In this document: piece by piece, positions 1 through 11,782 of the stretch
Position numbering within the stretch: position 1 is the first letter of the stretch
Layout of the letters: each line of letters opens with the position of its first letter
Source: Nageia nagi
Lineage: Eukaryota > Pinophyta
Reading direction: 5' to 3'
DNA length: 64,000 nucleotides
Assembly (NCBI GenBank): GCA_050084985.1
Contig: JBITNC010000001.1
Span: 35,836,001-35,900,000 of the forward strand
Position numbers and translations under genes: made by a program
The notes under the pieces: generated by a model
Databases searched by the model: none
What the model saw: only the letters and a program-made list of their open reading frames with translations
Told to the model about the DNA's origin: nothing

Positions 1-590
1 AAAATAGATGATGAAAATACTTAAGTTGTTCATAAAAAATATAGGTAGGATTTTCCACCCCTACATACTTGAGGTGATCCCATATAAGCAAACCTTGATA
101 CAAAATACTCCAAGCATGGAATCACTATTTAGGTTTAATATAAGGTGCTTAGGCTATCTTAAATCTAAAAATACATCTATAGGTGGAGGAGAGTAAATTC
201 CATTTTCCATTTAACTTATACCATATATGAATAATGGGATAAATTTGGTTATATCTTTGTTACACCATAAGTCAATTGTTAGGCCAAAACCAATCAATCC
301 ACCAAGGTATCTAAAAGTGCTTACTAATTTTCCTCCAAATGAAAAAATGAATTCTTTCAATCATCACATCACAAGTAAACATATCCTCTTAATTGAGATT
401 ATAGTAATGCTTTAAAGTTTCCCATGGGATCTAATCCCTAGTATATCATGAATAGAAATCTAATATACAAGCAATACCCTTCTTATAAAATCTCTTCATT
501 CAAACCCATTGGACTTGAGCAAGAGGCAACCCCTGATGAGTAATAATAAGATACCATCAAACATTAATGGAGGAGATAGATGATCATGCT
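1..590 (-). pseudogene. LINE C-terminal region with zf-RVT-like segment
   Basis: Downstream of the RT on the minus strand the reading frame continues into a segment recalling the zf-RVT domain at the C terminus of plant LINE ORF2: around 60-200 it reads 'PYIKPK', 'FHAWSILYQGLLIWDHLK' and 'GVENP', matching the family pattern P.K.kfFaW.....llTwD.L...G...P. The Cys/His residues expected next are not clearly preserved, and the window ends there. The part between 200 and 590 is only weakly recognisable. Support is from pattern similarity alone. Confidence 0.55.
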
Positions 591-839
591 ATGGGATAAG
601 AATATTTCCAATAAATCCATGGCTTAAGGACTTCCCAAGCTTTCCAAATAGTTTTAAAAAAAAAAAAAGTAGATAAATTAATGGTAACAGGGATTGTAAG
701 AATAGCATAAAAACTAATCCCCTGTAAAAACATTTTGCTATATAACCTCTTCTAATAAATGAAGTATCTAAGAAGGATTTTTTATACTTCATTACTAGAT
801 AAGGATAAAATTATCCACTTAGCATAGGGGGAAATTCTT

Positions 840-2690
840 AATTTTGATAATTAAATAAGCCCATGCTACCACTAACTTTGGGAATATAGAAAACCTCCCA
901 AGCCACTTTGTGAAAAACTTTCTTGGTTGAACCCTTTTCCCAAATAAAATATTTCAAGAGCTTTTCTAACTTTTTGTAATAGGCTTTCAAAGGAACCCAA
1001 TAAAAATAGTAGTAAATACAAGTAGAAGAAAGCACTTTGTAACATATTTGAAATTTTCTTGCTAGGGAAAGCTTCTAGGAAGACCACTATGCTAGACTTT
1101 CTTCTTCATTTTTTATACTACATAATGCTACAAATGAGAATAGAATCCTTGAAAATAAAAAGGAATGACCAAGAATTTAAAGACTTCCCAAATTTGGATT
1201 TAATACCATTAGGTATAACATAACATTCAAGAAGAGGGAGAATTAATTTTATTGTAGCATGAAGGTTTCCTCCATTGAACATTTAAACCAGAAGAAAGAT
1301 AGAATGTGTTCAAATAGGTTATGGTATTAGAAAAGGATTGCACATATTCTTGGATAATCAAATAGGAATCATTAAAAAATTATCCATTGATAAGAGTTGG
1401 GAAGGGATATCCCATGAATAAAACCTTGAGCTATTATATGAGCAAGTACATAGACAAAATCTTTAGTATCAAAATCTTTAGTATCAAGAATAACCAAAAA
1501 GGAAGAAAGGGTAGAATCTTATCAGATCAACCTTCCAAGATGAATTTATTCAAATTAGCACTTATTTAAGGTAATACAAACTAAATCATATTTAAATAGC
1601 ATTTACATTGAATTAATTAAATATTAACCAAATCCCAAAGCTTGAAGAATGAAGGTAATGAAATACCACTCTATTATATCATAAGCTTTCTTAAAATCAA
1701 TTTTAATGAAAAGAACATCTTGCTTTGAAGCTTTAACCAAGAACATTTTCTAAAGTCTATTTTCTCTACATAAACCTAGTTTACTTAGGTCTAATTTTCA
1801 ATAGAAAAAGAGGTCTAAGTTCTAAGGCTAATTATTTTGCAATGATCTTGTAGTTGACATTTACCAAGGTGATAGGTCTCTAATTGGTGATGATTTTAGG
1901 ATCCCCTATATTGGATATGGACTTGAAATCACCTTTGTTAAAAATAGAGCCCAAGGATTTACTAACCATGGCCTTTTTTTATACTTGGAGTAAATTAGGA
2001 TCCAACATGTCCCAAAATTCTTTATAGAACTCCTAGGTGTAACCATCTAATATAGGGCCATTATCATTATCTATTTGAGAGAGAGCCTAAGGAATGTCCT
2101 CCAAAGATAAAGGCTTATGATTGGGAATAATAATAATAAAATCCATAATTATGTATCTATGATAAAATAATGCTATGTAAGTATTTAGTTAAATTCATTT
2201 AATGTTTACAATTGTCTTGTAAAATTGTATCCTCAATACCATGTTCTCAAACCATGGTATTCATTAATATCATTTAATGTTTATGGTTATCTTGAAATAC
2301 CATGTTCTCAATACCATGTGTATATTATCAAGGCATTATTTGTAATCTTACCTATTTAAAGGTTTCTTTCATAATAAAATGTATTATAAATATTAATTCC
2401 ATATCAACTTATCACAAAATTCAATTTTTTGAGTTATGAGTAGAGTAGGGATAACAAAGCAACACTCCTCCAAATCTTTTTATCTAGCAACCAAAAGAGG
2501 TTGAGAGGAAAATACTTTTTGATAATGCTAAAAAAATAATCTAATTATATCTAAGAGGTAAGTAAATATATCCCCTTCTATTTGAGTGGTTTGTAAATTA
2601 GAATATTAATCAAGAGGATGAATTATTTTTAAGAACTCCTTAGATACTCTATCTCCCACTTGCAGAAAGGGGAAGTCTCAAAGTAGACTA
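840..2690 (-). pseudogene. LINE reverse transcriptase domain, decayed
   Basis: Minus-strand translation shows successive L1 RT blocks: 'FLQVGDRVSKEF' and 'SSQPLL' (about 2690-2480), 'ALSQIDNDNGPILDGYT-EFYKE' (2030-2105, the PGxDG block), 'RPITLVNVNYKIIAK' (about 1850-1890), 'VLFIKIDFKKAYD' (1679-1720, catalytic block A), 'NDSYLIIQE' near 1349-1372 where the FADD catalytic box belongs, 'FKFLVIPF' (thumb) and 'LLKYFIWEKGSTKKVFHKVAWEVFYIPK' split near 900-1010. The catalytic ADD is altered, with one Asp lost. Roughly 250 bp of foreign sequence separates the first blocks from the rest (see 2155-2405). Dead copy. Confidence 0.85.
2155..2405. mobile_element. about 250-bp AT-rich insert inside the LINE RT
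   Basis: LINE similarity stops near 2405 and resumes near 2155 on the minus strand, so this block is foreign to the RT. It holds two copies of an 'ATACCATGTTCTCAA' phrase and a short inverted repeat (ATACCATG ... CATGGTAT, about 2248-2272). The hexamer TCCATA occurs close to both edges (about 2140 and 2399) and may be a target-site duplication, though it is not placed exactly enough to be sure. It could be a short solo LTR, a TRIM or a MITE; no clear TG...CA ends or terminal inverted repeats were found. Confidence 0.4.
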
Positions 2691-2939
2691 AGGCCTTAGC
2701 TAGCTCATATTTGAGAGTAGAATTAGCTTTTTGTTTATGGTTAGCCACTTCTACTCCCAAATGTTTTAACAACATTATGGTATGAATAATGGAAAAGTTT
2801 CATGAGTCAATGCACCCAACAAACCTTGAAGGCTAATGAAGTAAATTCTAAATATAATATATGTGGGCATACATGGCTTAGCTATATAAAAAAAAGTGAC
2901 ATTTAAATAAAATTATGAAGAAAAAGAGCAAGCTCAAGC

Positions 2940-3690
2940 CCCTTGTAATTTAACATTAAACATAATGGGTGTATGATCCAATAGAGTGGTATTAGTCACA
3001 AAAATAATATAGGGAAGATGTGGCTTACGGTGGGAAAAATGAAAAAAAAAAAATCACATTAAAAAATCATAGCCTTGTCAAGCCTTCCCAAAAACTTGTC
3101 CCCACTAGATTGAAAAATGGACTAGGTAAACCAAGCTTCTTGGAGAAAATTAGAAGGTAAAAAATGGGAGTTAGAGTCAAAAAGATGAATATTAATCTTC
3201 ATAAAAAAACCAAGCTTCATGCTTGCTAGCACACCATATCATATGGGATTAACTTAGCTTAACAATTGCTTTTTCTACCATATTAAAATCTCCACATATA
3301 ATCCAAGTGGAAACGACAAGATTCAAAGGTAGACAATACCAAAGGAAGCATTTGTTAGGAGAATTATTACAAGTATAGACATTTATAATCCTTAACATTT
3401 TACCTCCAACCTTAAACCATTTACCAATTTAAAGAATCAATACCCCAAGTCACCATTATGAGCTTTCCACTTGGGTGCAAAAATAATGACTCCTCTTACT
3501 TTCCCAATAGAATGAATAGTGGCATAAAAGATACTATGTAGCCAAATAAAATTATATGTACACTACAAAATAACATCACTAAATTTAACTTCCTATAGAT
3601 AAATCACATCAATCTTACCAAAAATATGAGAGATGTTATCCAACTCACTATGGATCACATATTTATAGCATGATTCCTTTAACCCTCATC
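2940..3690 (-). pseudogene. LINE apurinic-type endonuclease domain, decayed
   Basis: This is the nicking endonuclease of the LINE, which would cut the genomic target for target-primed reverse transcription. Minus-strand reading gives, in order, a segment like 'DVIYL-EVKFSD' (the catalytic QE..K region with Gln changed to stop), 'RGVIIFAPKWKAHNGDLG', 'WIICGDFNMVE' with the GDFN catalytic box at 3282-3293, 'FLGRLDKAMI' (the SRLDR-like box) and 'LDHTPIMFNV' (the SDH box, Ser to Leu) near 2961-2981. The order and spacing match APE-type endonucleases of plant L1 elements. Several stops interrupt the frame. Confidence 0.8.
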
Positions 3691-4072
3691 ATGACTTATT
3701 AGGATTCAAAATATCCATGATATCCTCCATGTCATGCACATCTCCTAACTACCTTAAATTCTCAAAGGAGTTGGTATCAACCTAGTGGCATTTATAAAAA
3801 ACTTGGATCCTTACAATATCTCAAAGAAATTTGAGAGCTACAAGCCTTGTAAACTAGTCCCCCATCATTATAATCATAACTACCCCTTGAGGTAGAAATG
3901 CCTTCAGGAGATGAAGATAAATTAACCACAATAGAAGTAAAGGAAGGGTTAGACCATAATGAAGCTGCATGTGATTGAAGTTGTAAGATAGGGGTAGGGG
4001 GAGAGACTTAGATGGTAATGACTACTTACAAAGGATATGGAATGTGAAGACTTTTAAGACCTTAAGACAACC

Positions 4073-4540
4073 TAAGATATCAAAATTGAGTGAAATTTGA
4101 GCTTACTATTTTATATGCTTCTTATCTATCTACAAACTAGTACATTGTAGATCAATTAGCCCAATTTGTAACTAGCCCACTAGTTAGTACATTCCACAAC
4201 TAGCCCATTGATTAGTCTAATCCATAATCAGCCCATCAACTAGTCAACCAATCGATTGGCTAGCAATGTTTCCTATGTGTTATTTCTTATTCATTTTGGC
4301 ATTTCATTTCCAATTCATTTTGATTTCTAGCTTGTAAGATGAATGGTTAATGTCATACATGACCTCTTATGTGTTGTATAATATATTAGTAAGGTTTGAA
4401 GTGTGTTAGTGTGTGAATTGCATTTTCAATAAAGATTTGGGTATTTTTGGTTAAATTTGAATCCTCCATTATTGAATATGTGTTCATACTTTGAGTTGTA
4501 AACTTGAATTATAAAGCAATTCATTTTATTTGAAAGTGTT
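4073..4540 (+). repeat. copia 5' LTR
   Basis: Matches 8799-9242 along its length, including 'AGCTTACTATTTTA', 'GCAATGTTTCCTATGTGTT' and 'GCAATTCATTTTATTTGAAA' near the end. An internal block at about 4150-4260 repeats a phrase of about 28 bp close to 'AACTAGCCCATTAGTTAGTC' three to four times. The initial TG has decayed to TA. Confidence 0.85.
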
Positions 4541-4599
4541 TAATAACTTCATTTAGTATTAAGCTTTGTTGGATCAATTTGGGTTCAAGAAAAAGAAGA

Positions 4600-5480
4600 G
4601 ATGAAATGGAATGCAACTCAAATTCAATCATCATTATAGAATTTGATGGAGGTTACTATGAGTATTGGAGTGTTTGGATGAAGAATCTCTTGAAGGAAAA
4701 GGCTATTGGGATATTATAGAAGCTAGCTATAATGATCCTATAGATTGGAGTGCCTTGAGTGCATATGCAAAGAAATAAGCAAAGGAGAATGAGAGACAAA
4801 ACTCCATGGCTTTGTCCTTCATACAAGTAGCTTTGGACAAGAGCATATTCCTTAGAATCTTAGCTTGTGTCTCAGCCTAAGAAGCATGGGCAATATTGAG
4901 AGAAGGCTATCAAGGGAGCCTCAAAGTGAAAAAAGTAAAACTCCAAACACTAAGAAGGGAGTTTGAGAACATGAAGTAAGAAGAGAAGGAGACTATTGGA
5001 GATTACTGTGTGAGAGTGAAAGCCATAATCAATAAAATGGCCAGTCTTGGAGAGAAGATAGAAAAGGAATTTGTCATCAAGAAGGTTTTGAGAACCTTTA
5101 TAGAGAAGTTTGATCATGTTGCACTTATTATTGAAGAGATAAAAGACCTCTCTACCATGGAAATTGATAATTTAATTGGCTCTCTCACATCACATGAAGA
5201 AAGAATGTTAAACATGACAAGAGCAAGAATAAGTAATAGTGATAAGCAAGCATTCTTCATCAAAGAGAATGAAGGATAAGAAAGAGGACAAGGTAGAGGT
5301 GCAAGAGAAAGAGGAGGTTCTTTTGGAAGAGGAAGAAGTAGAGAGAAAAATTTTAAAAATGAACTAGCATCATCATCAAGGGGGAGAATGAGCCAGTAGA
5401 GGTAAAGATAAAAAAAAATATGCAATGCTATTACTATAATAAATTTGGGCATATTAAGTATGAATGTAGAATGAAGCAAG
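4600..5480 (+). pseudogene. copia gag (UBN2-type) with broken zinc knuckle
   Basis: The structural capsid protein of the copia element. The N-terminal part reads 'EFDGGYYEYWSVWMKNLLKE', the family's start pattern (fdG.nY..W...m...L). The longest open piece (5010-5279) reads 'MRVKAIINKMASLGEKI...FIEKFDHVALIIEE' and matches the UBN2/Retrotran_gag_2 middle region. A CCHC zinc knuckle follows at 5426-5467, but its second Cys is now Tyr (C-Y-Y-Y-N-K-F-G-H-...-C), so zinc binding is probably lost. Stops upstream and after 5279 break the frame. Confidence 0.8.
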
Positions 5481-5559
5481 CACATGAAGGCAAAGTAATA
5501 AATTATGGAGGGGAAGAGCATAGTTATGGTGAAGAATAATTTTTCATGTCAATGATAGA

Positions 5560-5720
5560 TTCTTAAAAACTTAAAGATGAGACTTGGCTATTTGATATTG
5601 TGTGCTCAAATCACATGACCAATGAGAAATATTTCTCTCCTCAATTGATACTCTTATAAATCTAGTGTGAGATGGGGAGATGAGAAGAGATTGGAGATTT
5701 TTGGAAAAGGAGAGATGCAA
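5560..5720 (+). pseudogene. copia aspartic protease remnant, active site lost
   Basis: The phrase 'WLFDIVCSNHMTNE' at 5585-5626 corresponds to the copia protease start W..DSGCS.HMT. The catalytic Asp remains, but the Ser-Gly that completes the D-S/T-G triad is Ile-Val, so the enzyme would be inactive. It follows gag and precedes integrase, as expected. Confidence 0.75.
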
Positions 5721-5959
5721 AATTTAACAAAGAAGGGAACCATGAAGGTAAAGAACATTTACTACACTTCAAATTTAAAATAGAGTTTATTAAGTATTGG
5801 CAAAATGCTAGAAAAGAATTATAAATTGGTATTTAAAGATAAAATGTGCAAGATATATGATAAAAATCATGGTGAGATACTTGTGACTATTATTTATATG
5901 AATGAAAAATAAACTCTTTCCTACAAAATGTTTTTAGAAATATGGTGGCTATGTTTTTA

Positions 5960-6720
5960 TGGTGATTAAGGACAAGAGTAAACTTTGGCATATGAGACTT
6001 GGGCACTTGAATTTTCAGATTTTGAAAAATCTTTCAAAAATGGTGAGAGGGCTTCCATAAGTAGAAGAAAGTAAAGATGTGTGTGAAGGATGTGCACTAG
6101 GAAAGAAATAAGGGGCAAGTTTTTAAATAATAAAGCATGGAGAGCTAAACACCCTCCAATTGGTCCATTATAACATTTGTGGGCCTATGTAAATTGAACA
6201 TTTTGGCAAATCTTCTTACTTTATCACTTTCATTAATGATTTCACAAGAATGAATTGGGTTTATTTTATTTAAAGCAAAGATGAAGAATTTAATTATTTT
6301 AAAGAATTCAAATTATTTGTTGAGAAACAAAGTGGGCATAGTGTGACGTGTTTGAGAAGTGAAAAAGGAGAATGGCATTATGAGACACCTTATCTCTCCC
6401 TACACACCATAGCAAAATGGTGTAGCAGAAATAAAAAATAGGACTCTTGTTGAAATGGTAAGAAGCATGATGTAAAGTAAAACATTACCTAACATTTATT
6501 AGGCTAAAGCAATAAGGATAGTAGTGTGCATTTTGAACTAGTCTCCTACGAGAAGCTTCGATAAAATTACCCCCTATGAAGCTTAGTTTGAAATAAAACC
6601 AAATTTGGAACACTTGAGAGTGTTTGGGTGGTTTGCATATGTGGAAATTAATGATGAAAAAAGGAGGAAGTTAGATGCAAAATCTTAACCTTGTGTGTTT
6701 ATAGGATATTATGAGCATTC
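5960..6720 (+). pseudogene. copia integrase remnant (GAG-pre-integrase plus core)
   Basis: 'KLWHMRLGHLNFQILKNL' at about 5983-6036 is the HHCC-type GAG-pre-integrase zinc region, with 'CEGCALGK' near 6083-6106 completing the CxxC. The core continues as 'SYFITFINDFTRMNWVYF' and 'LRSEKGEWH' where LRSDNGGEF belongs. The catalytic Asp in the 'D.cGPm' box has become Asn ('HYNICGPM') and the later 'QQNGVAE' box is frameshifted. 'PNLEHLRVFGWFAYV' (about 6600-6645) is the usual C-terminal flank. Inactive. Confidence 0.8.
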
Positions 6721-7269
6721 AAAAGCCTACAAATTATATAATTGTAAGAGCCATAAAATAATTGTATCAAGAGATGCAATTTTTGATGAAGGGGTAGAAT
6801 ACCATAATAAAAAACTATAGTAGAGTGGTCTTGAAGAAGAGAGTTTGGAGAAGAAATAAATAATAAAAGAGAAGCCTAGCCATGTTGTGAGAATTAAAAT
6901 TGAAGAATAACCACCAAGTGTGAGTGCTCCAAGCTCACCAAAATCATCTAGTTCCACTACAACACCAAAATTTGTAAGTGCACCAAGTTCATCCAATGCA
7001 ATATTGTTGAACCAAGGCAAGAAAGGCAAGACACAATTGAAGGATCATACAAAAAGTCAAATTATATATGGAAAAACCATAATGAGAATCATAAGAAACC
7101 AAACTCAAGAAATGCAATATCTAGTTGCAAGATTGGAGAGCATTCAAATGTATGAAGACAATGGAGAGCCCAAAGGTGAAATGGTAAATTATGCACTTTG
7201 TTCTATTCCAAATTCTATTCCTATTTCAAATATTACTATTATTGAGCCATCTTGTTATGAAGAATATTG

Positions 7270-8110
7270 TTCTAATGGTATTTGGATGCAAACTATGGAA
7301 GAGGTGATTGATGCTATTGAGAGGAATGACACTTGGAAACTTTATGAGTTTCCTAAAGGCAAGAAAATTTTTGGTTCAAAATGGGTGTACAAAACAAAAT
7401 GCAAGAGTGATGGGAGTGTTGAAAGATACAAAGTAAGACTAGTTGCAAAAGTATTCACTCAATAGTATGGAGTGGATTTTGAAAAGATAGTTACACTGGT
7501 TGTAAGTAAAGAAATAATTAGATTGGTACTTTCATTAGTTGTAAGAAAAAGTTGGATAGTCCAATATATAGATGTAAAGAGTGCATTTTTAAATGGATAC
7601 ATAAATGAAGAGGTGTATGTAGCACAACCTCAAGGCTTTGAAGTTTTTGAAAAAGAAAACCATGTATACAAGCTCAAAAAGGCTTTATATGGGTTGAAAC
7701 AAGCTCCAAGAGCTTGGTATACAATAATTGATGGATACTTCAAAATTGTGGGTTTTCAAAGAAGTGTAAGTGAACCTACCTTGTTTTTCAAGAAAAATGG
7801 TACTAATATTTTGATTTTTTGCTTGTATGTAGATGATTTGATATTCATGGGAAGTAATAAAAAAATGAATGAAGCTTTCAAAACTCATATGAAGGTTGAG
7901 TTTGAAATGAAAGATCTTGGTTTTATGAGCTACTTTCTTGGCTTGGACGTGCATCAAACACAAGATGAAATCTTTGTGTCTCAATCTAAATATGCAAGAG
8001 ACATGTTAAAAATATTTAGTATGGATAATTGTACACCTATTGCAACACCTACAGCCCATGGAGAACACCTTTGCAAAGAATATGGAGAATCAAAGGTGAA
8101 CAAGAAATAA
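7270..8110 (+). pseudogene. copia reverse transcriptase (RVT_2), two reading segments
   Basis: This would copy the element RNA into DNA. Segment one (6920-7465) ends in 'WMQTMEEVIDAI', 'TWKLYEFPKGKK' and 'GSKWVYKTKCKSDGSVERYK', the conserved start of RVT_2. A single TAG at 7463-7465, in place of a Gln codon, separates it from segment two (7472-8110) in the same frame. Segment two holds 'DVKSAFLNG' (catalytic Asp), 'YGLKQAPRAWY' and an intact 'YVDD' box at 7826-7837. This is the best preserved domain of the copia element. The flanking domains are broken, so the copy as a whole is dead. Confidence 0.9.
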
Positions 8111-8690
8111 TATAGAAGCATTGTTGAAATCCTTATGTTTCTAACAAACACAAGACTAAATTTACAATTTAGTGTATCTTTGGTTGTAAGATACATGAGT
8201 AATCCATCAATTATACACCTCAAGGTAGTAAAGACAATACTTAGATATATGAAGGAAATGGAATACATTATTCATGTAATTCCAAGCTCCAACTTACATG
8301 TTTCAGTGATAGTGACTAGGGAAGTGATTTGGATGATAGAAAGAGCACAATTAGGAATTGCTTCTCTCTTGGATCAATTTTGATATCATGGAACTTAAGA
8401 AAATAATCTATTGTAGCTCTTTCAAGTACTAAATTTGAATATGTAGCAATAACAAGTGCTTCAACACAAGCACTATGGTTGAGAAAGGTGTTGAAGGAGA
8501 TTAGAGAGAAACAAACACAAGCAACAATTATTTTTTGTGAAAACCAAAGTACCATCAAGTTGGCACAAAACCCTTTCCATAATTCTAGAACAAAACACTT
8601 TGATTTGAATACTCATTTCATCTAGGATTTGGTGAGAAAGGGATAGTGAAATTAAGGTACTATCCAACACAAGATTAGGTGGTGGATATA
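8110..8690 (+). pseudogene. copia RNase H domain, decayed
   Basis: After the RT, frame-shifted pieces give 'VVRYMSNPSIIHLKVVKTILRYMK' (normally R....P...H..a.krilRYlk), a degraded 'DSDWAG' region near 8310-8340, 'ALSSTKFEYVAITSASTQALWLRK' (the Glu-containing block) and 'CENQSTIKLAQNPFHNSRTKHFD' where 'CDNqsAI.la.NPv.h.RtKHId' is usual. One catalytic Asp is now Glu (D to E in the CDN box). Together these form a typical copia RNase H tail ending shortly before the 3' LTR. Confidence 0.85.
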
Positions 8691-8798
8691 TTCATAAAAT
8701 CAATGGCAAAATATCAATTTGTGCTATTAAGAGATAAAATTATTGGTCTTATTATCATTAAATGGAAGTATAAATACTTTGAATATCTTACGATAACA

Positions 8799-9242
8799 TG
8801 AGACATCAAAATTGGGTGAAATTCAAGCTTACTATTTTAAGTGCTTCTCTATCTACAAGCAAGTACATTATAGACCGATTAGTCCAATTTGTAACTAGCC
8901 CATTGGTTAGTCCAATCCATAACTAACCCATTAGTTAGTCTAGTCCATAACTAACCCACAAGCTAGCAATGTTTCCTATGTGTTGTTTCTTATTCATTTT
9001 GTTGTTTCATTTCCAGTTCATTTTGATTTCTAGCTTGTAAGCTAAATGCTTAAGGTCGCCTATGACCTCTTATATGTTGTATGATGTATTAGCAAGGTTT
9101 GAAGTGTGTTAGTGTGAGAATTGCATTCTCAATAAATATTTGGGTATTTTTGGTTAAATTTCAATCCTTCATTATTGAATGTGTGTTCATACTTTGAGTT
9201 GTAGACTTGAATTCTAGAGCAATTCATTTTATTTGAAAATGT
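8799..9242 (+). repeat. copia 3' LTR
   Basis: Pairs with 4073-4540 and begins TGAGACATC. The internal 'AACTAGCCC/AGTTAGTC' tandem phrases recur at about 8890-8955 with fewer copies than in the 5' LTR. No clear polypurine tract is left upstream (8760-8798). Confidence 0.85.
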
Positions 9243-9269
9243 TATTTGAAGCTAGAATAATTGTAAGAA

Positions 9270-10250
9270 CAGGTTGTTGGGAGGAATTGGAAAACTCATA
9301 TGAATTGGATTAGATATTTTTCTTATGATTAAAAATGATGTATTTCTTTCTTTGATACCATTAGATTGAGCTGTAGGGGTTGTAAGAGTCATATATAGAC
9401 TTAGAGATTACTTAAATTTCCACTCCATCAAAGAATAATTCTTTATCATTTGGGATGAAGATTGAAAATGGTAGCATGTATTTGTCAATTTGATATACAA
9501 AATACACTATTCAAATTTGTGCCCACCAACATTGATATGCATGTAATCTTGTAGATATTTTATCAAATAAACCTTGACACAAATCATATGAGATAGTTGA
9601 GTTGAGAATCATTTTTCAAGTTCACAATAAGAAAACTTACCTAAAGGTGTAACAAGTGCATGCATGTATCCCAACAAATTAACAAGTAAACCATGGAGTT
9701 CAATCCATATTGGGACTTCCAAAAAATCTTGCTTGCTAATAACAAATTCCTTAGGGTAAGCTTAGAGAATTAATAGATAGTTATGAATAGTACAAAGACC
9801 CTTATTGAGGACCTTTTGATCTTGGGATGACTATGAAAATTGGAACATAAAAAAACCCTTGATTAGATTCTAAATATTTTCCACTTTGACACCATAGAAA
9901 CTCCATACTTTTTGAACCCAAGTAAGCATAAGGGATTCATTAGGAATATGACATAAGAAATAACTAACTAGGGTATGTGATTCAAACCAACTTCAAGCAT
10001 TTTCATATTCATAAAAAGGAATATAGACTATAGGGATGGGATTTTCCTTGCTCCATTCTTTCCACCAACCAACATAATATCAACTAAGCTTGTTGAACAT
10101 GGGTAACCATTAAGTAACATGATAAAATCATCCAAGGCATTGTTAATGCACATAGGTGGCAAGCTAGGGGAAATCCTACCCAGATTTGTTTGGTATGATA
10201 ATACCCTAGAAAACATAGGAGTACAACTATGGCTCGGCTCTTATTCTCTT
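9270..10250 (-). pseudogene. LINE ORF1 (DUF4283-like RNA-binding protein), decayed
   Basis: Minus-strand translation resembles the DUF4283 N-terminal domain of plant LINE ORF1 proteins, which coat the element RNA. Recognisable phrases are 'LMLTWVQKVWSFYGVKVENI' (about 9880-9940), 'KGFFMFQFS' (the gkGff.f.F block), 'LEVPIWIELHGLLVNLLGYM' (the pvWvrl.gLP block, about 9660-9725) and 'MICVKVYLIKYLQDYMHI' (the ar..vevd block). The longest open stretch is 10028-10216. It lies upstream, on the minus strand, of the ORF2 at 1-3900, with the copia element between them. Confidence 0.7.
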
Positions 10251-11782
10251 CTATATTTTCTTAGGAGATATTTAATCAATATCTTATAATGAGAATTACT
10301 TATTTGTAAATTAAATAATAATATGGTATAATATCTTAAAATTTGAATATAATCTTTTATTATGTTCCTACATAAATACATACTTTGCTTATATACCTAG
10401 ATTATATGTGTATTTAAATAAAAAAATAAAATTTAAATATTTATAGGGAAATATGATACCATATACATGCTATATAGAAAACTTATTTTCATTGTTGGAC
10501 AAGCAAAATAGTTTTCCCTTATGGATAATCCTAGATTAAAGGTAGACTTGTACAAGAGAAAACACTAATACAAAGATTAATATTATACGTTTACAAAATT
10601 TAGACATACAATAAAATATATTTCTTATAGTTTTTTGTAACTACTAATGAAATTAAGAAATATGGGATCATTGTTGAACCTAAAAGTTTTATAGCAATTA
10701 GATCAATCATTGAGTAAATCAAGGTTTCTTTTCTTAAATATGTTAAAAGTTTAGCTCATAATAGATCAATACAATATGTTATATCCTTTCCCTTTCAAGA
10801 TATATGTCATTATTTACTTTCATAATAGATATTTTAGGAAGAATACAATGTAAACATATAAAATGATGATATTCCTACATTAGTTATCAACTTTTCTTCT
10901 CTTTCTTACTAATTACACTTAGGATTTTATCCATTGTCTAAAGTATTCTAACCTATCCTTCTATTGCATTTTGAAAATTATGGATGATTAATCAAAATAA
11001 ATTGCACTTGCTCATTTAAATTTCCTTCATGGGCCATAGCACAAATCCTCATCCCCCAAAAGTCACAACTCAAATACTCACTATAGTATTCTTAGAAAAT
11101 TTTATTAATCTTTTCTCAATTTATTTCAAATAAAAAAAAATAAACTTGTCTCGTGTTATTTCAAATTTAAAAATAAATAAAATTATTTGATATATATTAT
11201 ATTGTTAAAATATGTTAAATATTTTTTTCTATCACCCTTGTTAAGATATCAAAGCCTATTTTTGCAAGAATGCCACTTCATTTTTTGTATATATATGACT
11301 TGCTAATAACTTAATCCTAATATTCATATTGATAAAAATATATAATTTGACAATACATGATAGCATATATCCATACAATTCATTAGAAATTTAATTACAA
11401 TCATCATGTTAAATATCATATATAATAATAATTTTTTAATTATCAAAAAAATCATACATAATAAAATAGATTTCATGTGAAAACCCTTTTGCAACTTTTT
11501 TCCCATCTTCAATTCCTAATATGAGACATATATGTTATGTATTGGAACACTAAATTCATCCCATAGGTTGTTCATATACTTTCTTTCTATAAAAAAATTC
11601 AAATCTATCACTATATTTCTTACTATTTTATTATTTATCATTTAATTTTATTGAATATTAGTAAATCCCCTTTTAATTCTCAAAGAAGAATACTTAAACT
11701 CCTTTCACATGATCTACCATATAAAAACTAACTCCACAAATATAAATGAACTTTATTATTTATTCATTATATTATTCATTAT
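10251..11782. other. AT-rich stretch with no recognisable gene
   Basis: About 1.5 kb between the LINE ORF1 and the 5' LTR of gypsy element D. It is strongly AT-rich with poly-A/T runs; short open frames show no family motif. The left part may include the 5' UTR of the LINE. Nothing else is supported. Confidence 0.6.

Larger units (their letters stand above)
1..3900 (-). mobile_element. L1-type plant LINE, ORF2 region (decayed, runs off the left edge)
   Basis: Read on the minus strand, a degenerate non-LTR retrotransposon ORF2 runs from about 3900 down to base 1: endonuclease, reverse transcriptase, then a zf-RVT-like tail. Many in-frame stops and some frameshifts are present, so it cannot be functional. 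The 3' end, poly(A) tail and target-site duplication lie outside the window. The ORF1 of the same element appears at 9270-10250, on the far side of the copia element at 4073-9242, so the LINE is older than that insertion. The order ORF1 then ORF2 on the minus strand is preserved, which argues for one interrupted element rather than two unrelated fragments. Confidence 0.85.
4073..9242 (+). mobile_element. Ty1/copia LTR retrotransposon, full-length but decayed
   Basis: Two similar LTRs (about 4073-4540 and 8799-9242) flank a plus-strand gag-protease-integrase-RT-RNase H polyprotein, the diagnostic copia order with integrase before RT. All domains carry stops or damaged active sites. The element lies between ORF2 (left) and ORF1 (right) of a minus-strand LINE and so inserted into it. 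No convincing 5-bp target-site duplication or primer-binding site could be placed; the LTR edges are eroded, with the 5' LTR starting TAAGATATC where the 3' copy has TGAGACATC. Confidence 0.9.
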
